Assembly: GCF_002934625.1 (NCBI RefSeq)
Contig: NZ_PTJD01000001.1
Location: 509,041 to 573,040, forward strand
DNA: 64,000 nucleotides
Source: Kineococcus xinjiangensis
GTDB lineage: Bacteria > Actinomycetota > Actinomycetes > Actinomycetales > Kineococcaceae
Direction of reading: 5' to 3'
The notes under the pieces are model-generated. The model searched no databases. It was given only the letters and a program-made list of their open reading frames with translations, and had not been told where the DNA came from. Both the position numbers and the translations under genes were made by a program. This document shows, piece by piece, positions 16,451-23,119 of the stretch (position 1 is its first letter; each line of letters starts with the position of its first letter).

Positions 16451-19400
16451 GGCGCCGCCTCCTCGCCGGTGTCGACCACGCTGCGGCCCTCCTCCTGCAC
16501 CGGGCAGCTGCCGCGGACGGGACAGGTGCGGCAGTGCGTGCCGGCCACGGCCTCGAACTGCGCCGCGGCCATGCCGTCGGCGGTGCGCTCGAGCAGGTCG
16601 CCCACCCAGCGGGGATCGGCGTCCTCCGCCAGCGGCGCCTGCGCCTGCACCGACACGCCCCGCTTCTCCCCCGTGCCCAGCTGCACCAGTGCCGCGCCGC
16701 CGGAGCCGGAGCCGACGTCGCCGAAGCTGCCCTGCTCCGCGGCCAGCTGGTAGACGCCGAGCTGGGCGTGCCGGGCGAGCTCGTCCTTGCGCGGCTTGCT
16801 GCCGCCGGTCTTGAGGTCCACGACGACGAGGCGGCCCTGCGCGTCCCGCTCCAGGCGGTCCACCCGTCCCCGCAGGCGCGCACGGCCCACGCCGACGGAG
16901 AAGTCCTGCTCCACCGCGACCAGCTCGCGCCCCTCCCGGCCGGCGAGGCGGTGGTACTCGGCGAGCTTGACGACCATCTCGTCGGCGCGTCGGCGGGTGG
17001 CGTCGCTGATCCAGCCCGGCGCCAGGCCCAGGCTCGGCCACGCCTCGTCGAGGCGGGCGCGCAGCTCCTCGGCACCCGCGGCGGGCGCCTCGGACGCCAC
17101 CTGGTGCACGAGGCTGCCCACGGACTGGCCGGTGCTGTCGGCGGGGGTGCCGCCCACGGACTCCAGCAGCCAGCGGAGCGGGCAGTCCTCGAACAGGCCC
17201 ACCCGGGACGGGGAGACCACCACCTCCTCCCCCGCCTCGCGCAGGGGGCGGGGGTCGGACAGCGGCGAGACCCCGTACCAGTCGTCCGGCCACGCGCCCG
17301 GCACGCCCGCCCTGGCCAGGCGCGCCAGCACCAGGGCCGCCGCCGCGCGCCGCCGCGGCCCCTCCACCGGAGCCGGCGCGCACACCACCTGCCGCAGCCG
17401 GGCCACCAGCGCCGGCAGCGACACCGCCCGCGGGACCTCCGCCAGCGGCCGTTCCCCCTCCTCGTCCCCCGGCGGGTCGACGAGGTCCAGGAAGGGCGAG
17501 GGCCGCTCGTCCTCGGTGCGCACCGAGGTGACCAGCAGCTCGGAACGGGCGCGGGAGACGGCGACGTGGAAGAGGCGCAGCTCGTCCTCCAGCACCGCGC
17601 GCCGCGCACCCCGGCCGTCCGCGGGCCGCCCGGCGACCAGGTCGACGAGCGCCTGCGCCCCGAGGACCGATCCCCGCAGGCGCAGGTCGGGCCAGGCGCC
17701 CTCCTGGACACCGGCCACGACGACGAGGTCCCACTCCCGCCCCACGGCCCCCTGCGGGGTGGTCAGCGTCACCGCGCCGGTGGCGGGGGCGCGCTCGGCG
17801 AGGGTGTCGGTGGGGACCTCCTCGGCCTGCAGCTGGTCGAGGAAGCGCAGGGCGCTGCCCGTGCCGGGGAACCGGTCGACGAAGCGCCCGGCGGCCTCGA
17901 AGAGGGCCACCACGGCGTCGAGGTCGCGGTCGGCGCGGGCACCGTCGCGCCCACCGGCCAGTGCCGCACGCTGCCACCGCGGGGCGAGGCCGCTGGCCTC
18001 CCACATCGCCCACAGCACGCTCTCCGCGGACGCGTCGCGGGCGCGGGCGGCGCTCCTGCCCGCCTGCAGGACCGCCGCGACGCGGTGCGCGGGCCGCAGG
18101 GCGGGGTCGGGCAGGGCCACCAGGCCCACCGGGTCGGCGAGGACGGCCGCCAGCACCACGTCGCTGGAGCGGTTGCCGCCCCCGGCGCGCTCCTCCCGCC
18201 GCAGGGCCTGCCGCAGGCGCCGCAGGCCCACGACGTCGGCGCCGCCCAGGGCCGAGGTGACGAGCTCGCGCGCCGCCTCGGCGTCGAGGGCCTCCGGGCG
18301 CAGCACGACCTGCAGCGCGGTGCACAGGGGCCGCACCGCGGGCTCGTCGCGCACCGGCATCTCCGCGAGCGGCACGGTGAGCGGCACCCCCGCGGCGGCC
18401 AGGCCCCGGCGCAGCGCGTCGGTAGAGCCCCCGGAGCGCACGAGGACGGCCATCTCGTCCCAGGGCACCCCCGCGAGCAGGTGCCGGGAGCGCAGCCGCT
18501 GGGCGATCCACGCTGCCTCCTGCGTCGGCGAGGACAGCACGACGGCCTCGACCCGCCCGCCGTCGCCCCCGGATGCGGCAGTCGCCGCAGGACCGGCCGC
18601 GGGAGTCGCGGGTCGCGGTGCGGGGTTGCGGTGCACCCCGCCCCCGACCGCCCCGATGCGGACCGCGACCCGGCCCGTGGCCGCGCGCAGCCGCGGCGCC
18701 TGCCGCCACGCCGTGGAGAGCACCACGGTGCCCGCGGGCCGGCCGTCGGCGCGGTGGTAGCGGGTGGGCAGCTCGGCCACGGTGCGGGCGTCGGCGCCGC
18801 GGAAGCCCTCCGTGACGGCGTCGGGGTCGGCGAAGAGCAGCAGGTCCCGGCCACCGCCGCAGAGCTCGTCGAGGAGCCGGAACCCGGCCTCGGAGACGTC
18901 GTGGGCGTCGTCCACGACGACGAGCCGCCAGCGCTCCCGCTCGGCGCGCAGCAGCTCCGGCGAGGTGCGCAGGTGCTCGGTCGCCTCGTCCACCACCCCG
19001 GCCGGGTCGTAGCCGTCGGCCCGCCCCAGCGCGTTGACGTCCAGGTACTCCTGCATGGCGCGCGCGGCGGCCAGCCACTCGGGGCGGGAGTGCCGCCGCC
19101 CCAGCTCGTCCAGGTCGGCCGGCGTCAGCCCGCGCTCGGTGGCGCGCATGAGGAGGTCGCGCAGCTCGGTGCGGAACGTGCGCAGCGTCCACGCCTCGCG
19201 CGGCACGTCCGCCGGCCACCCCGGGTCCGCGCCGGCCTGGTGCCCGCGGAGGAGCTCGGCGAGGACGAGGTCCTGCTCCGCACCGGTGATCAGCCGCGGC
19301 GGCGGGTCGCCCGCGGCCGCCCGGACCCGGCGCAGCAGGCCGAAGGCGTACGACTGCGGCGTGCGGGCGGCGGGCTCGGCCATCGTGCGGCGCAGCCGGT

Positions 19401-19743
19401 CGGTGATGCGGTCGCGCAGCGCACCCGCGGCCCGCCGCGACGGCGCCAGCACGAGGACGGCGTCCGGGTCGGTGCCGTCGCGCTCCACCCGGGCGGCCAC
19501 GGCCTCCACCAGCGTCGTCGTGGCGCCCGTGCCCGGCGCGGACAGCACCACCAGCGGGCCGCTGCCGGTGCGGGCGGCGACGACCCGTTCCTGCGAGGGG
19601 TCCAGCAGCAGGTCGCGCGGGGCGAGCGCCGGCCGCCGCAGCAGGCGGGGCACCCGCGGCAGCGACGCGGCGGGGGCGCCGGGGTGCTGGAGCTTCACGG
19701 CCCCCATGGGAGCAGGCGCCTCCGACATCCCCGGCCCGCTCAC
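16447..19743 (-). CDS. adnA: AdnA-type helicase-nuclease subunit with degenerate motor
   Basis: The 1098-residue partner of AdnB. The N-terminal motor has lost key residues: Walker A reads APGTGATTT (Lys to Ala) and motif II reads VVVDDAHD, not DEAQ. The C-terminal RecB/AddB-like nuclease keeps LRGRVDRLE ... VVVDLKTG near residue 990-1010. A Cys in FEDCPLRW plus HCRTCPVRGSC at the end give the C...CxxCx5C spacing that binds an iron-sulfur cluster in AddB. GTG 19743 overlaps the upstream stop (GTGA); ATG 19728 is the alternative start. Together with AdnB it should resect DNA ends for recombination, with the AdnA motor playing a structural role. Confidence 0.9.
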   Translation of the reverse strand: MSGPGMSEAPAPMGAVKLQHPGAPAASLPRVPRLLRRPALAPRDLLLDPSQERVVAARTGSGPLVVLSAPGTGATTTLVEAVAARVERDGTDPDAVLVLAPSRRAAGALRDRITDRLRRTMAEPAARTPQSYAFGLLRRVRAAAGDPPPRLITGAEQDLVLAELLRGHQAGADPGWPADVPREAWTLRTFRTELRDLLMRATERGLTPADLDELGRRHSRPEWLAAARAMQEYLDVNALGRADGYDPAGVVDEATEHLRTSPELLRAERERWRLVVVDDAHDVSEAGFRLLDELCGGGRDLLLFADPDAVTEGFRGADARTVAELPTRYHRADGRPAGTVVLSTAWRQAPRLRAATGRVAVRIGAVGGGVHRNPAPRPATPAAGPAATAASGGDGGRVEAVVLSSPTQEAAWIAQRLRSRHLLAGVPWDEMAVLVRSGGSTDALRRGLAAAGVPLTVPLAEMPVRDEPAVRPLCTALQVVLRPEALDAEAARELVTSALGGADVVGLRRLRQALRREERAGGGNRSSDVVLAAVLADPVGLVALPDPALRPAHRVAAVLQAGRSAARARDASAESVLWAMWEASGLAPRWQRAALAGGRDGARADRDLDAVVALFEAAGRFVDRFPGTGSALRFLDQLQAEEVPTDTLAERAPATGAVTLTTPQGAVGREWDLVVVAGVQEGAWPDLRLRGSVLGAQALVDLVAGRPADGRGARRAVLEDELRLFHVAVSRARSELLVTSVRTEDERPSPFLDLVDPPGDEEGERPLAEVPRAVSLPALVARLRQVVCAPAPVEGPRRRAAAALVLARLARAGVPGAWPDDWYGVSPLSDPRPLREAGEEVVVSPSRVGLFEDCPLRWLLESVGGTPADSTGQSVGSLVHQVASEAPAAGAEELRARLDEAWPSLGLAPGWISDATRRRADEMVVKLAEYHRLAGREGRELVAVEQDFSVGVGRARLRGRVDRLERDAQGRLVVVDLKTGGSKPRKDELARHAQLGVYQLAAEQGSFGDVGSGSGGAALVQLGTGEKRGVSVQAQAPLAEDADPRWVGDLLERTADGMAAAQFEAVAGTHCRTCPVRGSCPVQEEGRSVVDTGEEAAP

Positions 19744-20099
19744 CTGCGCCCGTCCCAGCGGGCGGCGGCCAGGTCGACGCGGACGTCGGCGGGATCGGCG
19801 GCCCGGCGCCGCAGGGGGGTCGCCTCCGCCCGCCAGCGGGCGACCGCGGTCGCGGCCAGCGGTGGCGCCGCGCTGCCGTCGGCGCGCAGGACCCGCCACC
19901 ACGGGGAGCGGCTGCCGAAGCGGCGCAGCACGGTGCCGACGAGCCGCGGCCCGCGGTCCCCGGCCAGCTCCCCGACGTCCCCGTAGGTCAGCACCCGGCC
20001 GGCGGGGATGGCGTCGACCACGTCCAGGATCTCCTCGACGTGGACGGGGAGCAGCGGCGCACCCCCGTCCGCGGAGGGGCTGGGGGGACTGGGTTCCAC
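19740..20099 (-). CDS. Alkyltransferase-like protein (ATL; MGMT-type DNA-binding domain without active Cys)
   Basis: A 119-residue protein carrying the C-terminal DNA-binding domain of O6-alkylguanine-DNA alkyltransferase: VDAIPAGRVLTYGDVGELAG near residues 28-47 and RLVGTVLRR (the Arg finger region) near 52-60. The catalytic PCHR motif reads PWWR, with Trp replacing Cys, as in bacterial ATL proteins. ATLs bind O6-alkylguanine and flag it for nucleotide excision repair; they do not transfer the alkyl group. GTG 20099 is chosen because it leaves a normal lead before the domain and has GGAGGG upstream. Its stop overlaps adnA, so damage recognition and end resection are co-expressed. Confidence 0.85.
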   Translation of the reverse strand: MEPSPPSPSADGGAPLLPVHVEEILDVVDAIPAGRVLTYGDVGELAGDRGPRLVGTVLRRFGSRSPWWRVLRADGSAAPPLAATAVARWRAEATPLRRRAADPADVRVDLAAARWDGRR

Positions 20100-20132
20100 C
20101 CCTCCAGGGTGCCAGCAGCGGGCGGGACGGCG

Positions 20133-20267
20133 GTGTCGGAGCCCTTCCACCTGTTCCTGCTGCGCGTGCGGCAGGTGGTGCACACGGCGGTCAGCGAGGG
20201 CGGCGCTGCCCTGCGGATCCGCTGGCGGCCTCCGCCGGACGGTCTCCGGGAAGCGTTGCGGCAGTAG
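20133..20267 (+). CDS. Small hypothetical protein (44 aa)
   Basis: A short frame from GTG 20133, divergent from the alkyltransferase-like gene. It encodes a 44-residue basic peptide with one amphipathic segment (FHLFLLRVRQVVHTAV) and no family I recognise. The nearest purine-rich sequence (GCGGGACGG) is a weak ribosome binding site. It may be real or only an open frame in GC-rich spacer DNA. Confidence 0.3.
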   Translation: MSEPFHLFLLRVRQVVHTAVSEGGAALRIRWRPPPDGLREALRQ

Positions 20268-20308
20268 CGGTATGAACCCTCGGGGGAAGCGGTGCGAACC
20301 CCGGGGGA
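20266..20308. repeat. Imperfect tandem direct repeat (2 x 21-22 bp)
   Basis: Two adjacent copies of AGCGGT[A/G][T/C]GAACCC(T)CGGGGGA (20266-20287 and 20288-20308) fill the space between the small plus-strand ORF and the end of the DUF3152 gene. Each copy carries a short GAACCC/CGGGGG stem-like segment. Confidence 0.6.
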
Positions 20309-20324
20309 GGGACGGCAGCGAGCG

Positions 20325-21314
20325 CTACGGGTTCGGCCAGGGGTTGGGGAGGCAGCCCTTGAGCCCCTTGGTCTGCTGCATCATCGTGGGGGCGGGGCGG
20401 CCGACCCCGGGGCAGGAGACGTGGTCGTGGCCGAGGAAGTGCCCGACCTCGTGGGTGACGAGGTACTGCCGGTAGGCGGTCCGGTCCTCGCCGTAGTCCT
20501 CGATCCCGAGCGTCCACCGGTGGCTCGTCAGGACCACCGTGTCGCCCGTCCGGCACGAGAGCTTCCCGAACGTCTCCAGCGGCCGGCACATGCGCCGGGA
20601 GGTGTCCGGGCTGGCGAGCACGAGGCGGATGTCGGCGGGCCCGTCGGTGCGGGCGAAGCTGACGCTCCCGTCGGCACCCCAGCCGCGGGGGTCGTTGAGC
20701 GTGGTGAGGACGAAACCGGCGAAGGCCGCCGCGTCCACGTCGAGTCCGCGTTCGACCTCCACCCGCACGCTGCGCTGCGGGCCGGGTCCGGGGGCCTGCG
20801 AAGCGCCGGGGACCACGTCGGTCTCGCCGGAGGCCGCCTGCGCCACCTCCATGGTGCGCACCCCGGCCTCGCGGTCGGCGTCGGTCACGCCCGGCGCGCC
20901 GGGGGCGTCGGTCACGCCCGGCGCGCCGGGGGCGTCCGCGGACCGAGCCTCCGCGGGGCCGTCCTCCGCGGGGCCGTCCTCCGCGGGGTCGTTCCCCGGT
21001 GCGGCGTCCGCGTCCGGGAGCACGCCTTCCGCGCCCTCCCCGGCGGCCCCGGACGGGGTCGGCTCCGGCTCTCCGGGCGGGCTCTGGGTGGAGGCGGAGG
21101 GTTCCGGAGCGGTCGAGGTGCTCCCGGAGGCGTCCGGCACCGAGGCCCCTGCGGGCACGCTCCCCTGCCCACCGGTGCACGCCGACGGCAGCAGGCAGGC
21201 CAGGGCGACGGCGGCGGCCCGCACGGCCCGCGCGGTGCGGGGCCTGCGCGCGGTCGTCGCGACGGCTCGCCGGGCCGGTGCGGATCCCGTCGCACCGGTC
21301 AGGTGGGCTTCCAT
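20325..21314 (-). CDS. DUF3152 lipoprotein-like secreted metalloprotease-fold protein
   Basis: A 329-residue exported protein. The N-terminal hydrophobic segment (AVRAAAVALACLLPSAC) near residue 30-46 ends in a Cys that could be a lipid anchor, although PSAC is a weak lipobox. Residues ~50-150 are a low-complexity Pro/Ala/Glu/Asp linker coded by DNA tandem repeats. The C-terminal DUF3152 domain carries HEVGHFLGHDH near residue 288, the HExxHxxGxxH pattern of metzincin-type zinc proteases, and a terminal Pro-rich tail. Whether it is proteolytic is untested as far as I know. It sits between the adnAB cluster and DUF3107, as its mycobacterial homologue does. It is divergent from DUF3107. Confidence 0.85.
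   Translation of the reverse strand: MEAHLTGATGSAPARRAVATTARRPRTARAVRAAAVALACLLPSACTGGQGSVPAGASVPDASGSTSTAPEPSASTQSPPGEPEPTPSGAAGEGAEGVLPDADAAPGNDPAEDGPAEDGPAEARSADAPGAPGVTDAPGAPGVTDADREAGVRTMEVAQAASGETDVVPGASQAPGPGPQRSVRVEVERGLDVDAAAFAGFVLTTLNDPRGWGADGSVSFARTDGPADIRLVLASPDTSRRMCRPLETFGKLSCRTGDTVVLTSHRWTLGIEDYGEDRTAYRQYLVTHEVGHFLGHDHVSCPGVGRPAPTMMQQTKGLKGCLPNPWPNP
20878..20994. repeat. Coding tandem repeats in the DUF3152 linker
   Basis: A 27-bp unit is present twice (20878-20904, 20905-20931), coding for an in-frame repeat around DAPGAPGVT. A 15-bp unit, TCCGCGGGGCCGTCC, is present three times (20950-20994), coding for AEDGP. All are multiples of three, so length changes leave the frame intact. 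Confidence 0.8.
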
Positions 21315-21488
21315 GCGCCGAGCATCCCAGCCCCGGTCCCCGCCCGTCCCGGCGCCCGCGCCGGCCCGCCGCGTCCGCTCCTCGCGAACCCGCCCGGCCC
21401 GGCGGGCCCGGGCGCACTAACCTCGATCACAGCCCCGTGCGGGAGCCGCCCGGCGACCGCACTGCCCCACTCTCCAGGAGGACGCGCG

Positions 21489-21713
21489 GTGGAAGTTCGC
21501 ATCGGAGTGCAGGACGTGGCCCGCGAGGTGGTGCTGGAGTCGTCGCAGACGGCCGACGAGATCGCCCAGGCCGTGGCCTCGGCCCTCGGCGAGGGAGGGA
21601 CGCTGCGCCTGAAGGACGACAAGGGCCGCGAGGTCATCATCCCCGGCCGCTCGATCGGCTACGTCGACATCGGCGTCGCGGAGGTCCGGCAGGTGGGCTT
21701 CACGCTCGCTTGA
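21489..21713 (+). CDS. DUF3107 family protein
   Basis: A 74-residue protein matching the actinobacterial DUF3107 family (mycobacterial TB9.4): MEVRIGVQD at the start and PGRSIGYVDIGV near the end. It is soluble with alternating beta/alpha character and the function is unknown. A strong ribosome binding site, AGGAGG (21476-21481), lies 7 nt before GTG 21489. The likely -10 TAACCT (21418-21423) gives a ~60-nt leader. Two strong inverted repeats follow the stop. Confidence 0.9.
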   Translation: MEVRIGVQDVAREVVLESSQTADEIAQAVASALGEGGTLRLKDDKGREVIIPGRSIGYVDIGVAEVRQVGFTLA

Positions 21714-21716
21714 CGT

Positions 21717-21740
21717 CAGCGCTACCACATCGTAGCGCTG
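21717..21740 (+). terminator. Inverted repeat just after DUF3107
   Basis: CAGCGCTAC (21717-21725) and its complement GTAGCGCTG (21732-21740) enclose a 6-nt loop, starting 4 nt after the stop. There is no T-tract. It may act with the second hairpin as a double terminator or may be an operator. Confidence 0.5.
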
Positions 21741-21760
21741 GGTTCACTACCACTCACAGG

Positions 21761-21801
21761 GGTCCCGCCACAAGAGTTCTCGGGTGGCGGGACCTTTGTT
21801 T
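21761..21801 (+). terminator. Rho-independent terminator after DUF3107
   Basis: Eleven perfect base pairs, GGTCCCGCCAC (21761-21771) with GTGGCGGGACC (21784-21794), a 12-nt loop, then TTTGTTT. This is the clearest intrinsic terminator in the window; its T-tract also overlaps the -35 of the next promoter. Confidence 0.8.
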
Positions 21802-21823
21802 GCCTGCAACAGTTCCGGGGAAT
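21798..21823 (+). promoter_or_regulatory. SigB/SigF-like promoter of the GlsB-type gene
   Basis: GTTT (21798-21801), 16 bp, then GGGAAT (21818-21823) resembles the actinobacterial general-stress sigma consensus GTTT-N14-17-GGGTAT with one mismatch. It fits the stress-associated family of the downstream gene (start 21880). Confidence 0.45.
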
Positions 21824-21879
21824 TCGGATCTCGCCGGCGCTTCGCCCGAAGCCCGGCCCGACAGCTTTCGGAGGCACTC

Positions 21880-22152
21880 GTGGACATCGGCGGAATCATC
21901 TCTGCGATCATCGTCGGCGCCATCCTCGGCGTCATCGGCCGCGCGATCGCCCCCGGCCGGCAGGCCATGGGCTGGGTCCTGACCATCGTGGTCGGCATCG
22001 CGGCGGCATTCATCGGCGGCTTCATCGGCAGCGCCATCGCGCCCGGCAGCTTCCTCATCACGCTGCTCTGCCAGGTCGTCCTCGCCGCCGTCGGCGTCGC
22101 GATCGTCGGCGGCACCAGCAAGAGCCGCAACCGCAGCCTCTCGCACCACTGA
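21880..22152 (+). CDS. GlsB/YeaQ/YmgE family stress-response membrane protein
   Basis: A 90-residue protein with three hydrophobic segments rich in Gly/Ala (IIVGAILGVIGRAIAPG near 7-25, WVLTIVVGIAAAFIGGFIGS near 29-48, FLITLLCQVVLAAVGVAIVGG near 56-76) and a short basic tail ending in HH. The pattern is that of the transglycosylase-associated GlsB/YeaQ family, small inner-membrane proteins induced by stress; the molecular role is unknown. GGAGG lies 6 nt before GTG 21880. Confidence 0.88.
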   Translation: MDIGGIISAIIVGAILGVIGRAIAPGRQAMGWVLTIVVGIAAAFIGGFIGSAIAPGSFLITLLCQVVLAAVGVAIVGGTSKSRNRSLSHH

Positions 22153-22183
22153 CCAGGGCCTGGCTCCCCGGGCCGCACGTGGT

Positions 22184-22885
22184 CTAGGGAGCCAGCCCCA
22201 GGGCGTCCATCCGGCGGGTGTGGGCCTCGGTGATGCGGGTGAGCATCCGACTCACCTCCACGAGGTCCGCACCCGGCCGGAGCCCGTCGCCCACCAGCAA
22301 CGACGCCAGCGCGTCGCGGTCCGCCGCGACGCGCTGCGCTTGGTTCAGGGCCTCCCCCATGAGCCGCCGCCCCCAGAGGGCGAGCCGCCCGGCGAGCCGC
22401 GGGTCCCGGTCGATGGCCGCCCGCACGGCCCCCACGACGAACTCCGTGCGCGCCGTGCCGGTCGCGACCCGCTGCACGAGTTCCCGGCTGTCCGCGTCGA
22501 CGTAGGCGCTGATCTCGCGGAAGAAGTCCACCGCGATGCCTTCCCCCACGTACGCCTTCACGAGGCTCTCCGCCCAGTCCGCGGGGGCCGTGCGCTCGTG
22601 GAAGGCGTCGACGGGACCGACGAAGGGCTCCATCGCCTCCTCCGGCGCGAACCCCAGCTCCTCCAGCCGCTGCAGGAGCAGCTCCGCGTTGGCCAGCTCC
22701 GAGGCCGCCAGCCGCGACAGGGCCAGGCCCTCGCGCAGCGTCGGCGCCTTCCGGGCCTCCCCCGCGAGCTGGGAGAAGGCGACGAGCTGGCCGTAGGCCA
22801 TCGCCCCGAAGAGGTCGCGCACCGCCGGGTCCGCAGCCTGCACGCGAGCGCCTGCCTGAGCCGAACGGGTGAAGTCTGCGGTCAC
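22184..22885 (-). CDS. Ferritin-like / MiaE-like four-helix protein
   Basis: A 233-residue, strongly helical protein of the ferritin-like family found in actinobacteria between DUF3107 and rhlE. Possible metal-site residues include Glu in SELANAELLLQRLEE near 62-76 and ExxxxFH-type residues near 96. A Glu/His pair occurs near the C-terminus (EAHTRRM). MiaE-type diiron hydroxylases act on tRNA, but this protein is not clearly one, so the substrate is unassigned. GTG 22885 is leaderless, with a -10 6 nt upstream. Confidence 0.75.
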   Translation of the reverse strand: MTADFTRSAQAGARVQAADPAVRDLFGAMAYGQLVAFSQLAGEARKAPTLREGLALSRLAASELANAELLLQRLEELGFAPEEAMEPFVGPVDAFHERTAPADWAESLVKAYVGEGIAVDFFREISAYVDADSRELVQRVATGTARTEFVVGAVRAAIDRDPRLAGRLALWGRRLMGEALNQAQRVAADRDALASLLVGDGLRPGADLVEVSRMLTRITEAHTRRMDALGLAP

Positions 22886-22897
22886 CGTCCGAGGCTA
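22886..22897 (-). promoter_or_regulatory. Leaderless promoter of the ferritin-like gene
   Basis: -10 TAGCCT (22897-22892), a 6-nt gap, then GTG 22885 on the minus strand, without a ribosome binding site. Confidence 0.55.
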
Positions 22898-22970
22898 GGG
22901 CAGGGCACGTCCCGGCGGTCCGCCGCCGTCGTACCGCCGCACGGGCGCCCCCCGGACGCTACCCAGGGCT

Positions 22971-22990
22971 ACCATGAACGTGTTCATGGT
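22971..22990. promoter_or_regulatory. 20-bp palindromic operator between ferritin-like gene and rhlE
   Basis: ACCATGAACGTGTTCATGGT has perfect 9-bp arms around a 2-bp centre. It stands in an AT-richer pocket of the 234-bp divergent spacer, 85 bp from one start and 130 bp from the other. Such geometry suits a TetR-like dimer. No TetR-type gene is in the window. Confidence 0.6.
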
Positions 22991-23119
22991 TGCCCGGTCG
23001 CCAGTCACGATCGGCTGCCGACCGCTGCGACGCGGCCCGCGCCCAGCGCCGGAGGACCCTCCGCAGGTGAGGACCCGAGCGCCGGGCCGAGCGGGCGCCG
23101 CTCCACCGTACGGAGACGC

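Noticed and set aside
10511-16753. A 2080-codon open frame on the plus strand opposite the ABC exporter and adnB
   Set aside because: Composition is Arg/Gly/His/Gln-rich without domains, and it lies antisense to genes with clear motifs. It is a shadow frame caused by high GC and rare stop codons.
19740-20099. Active O6-methylguanine-DNA methyltransferase
   Set aside because: The acceptor Cys in PCHR is Trp (PWWR), so alkyl transfer is not possible.
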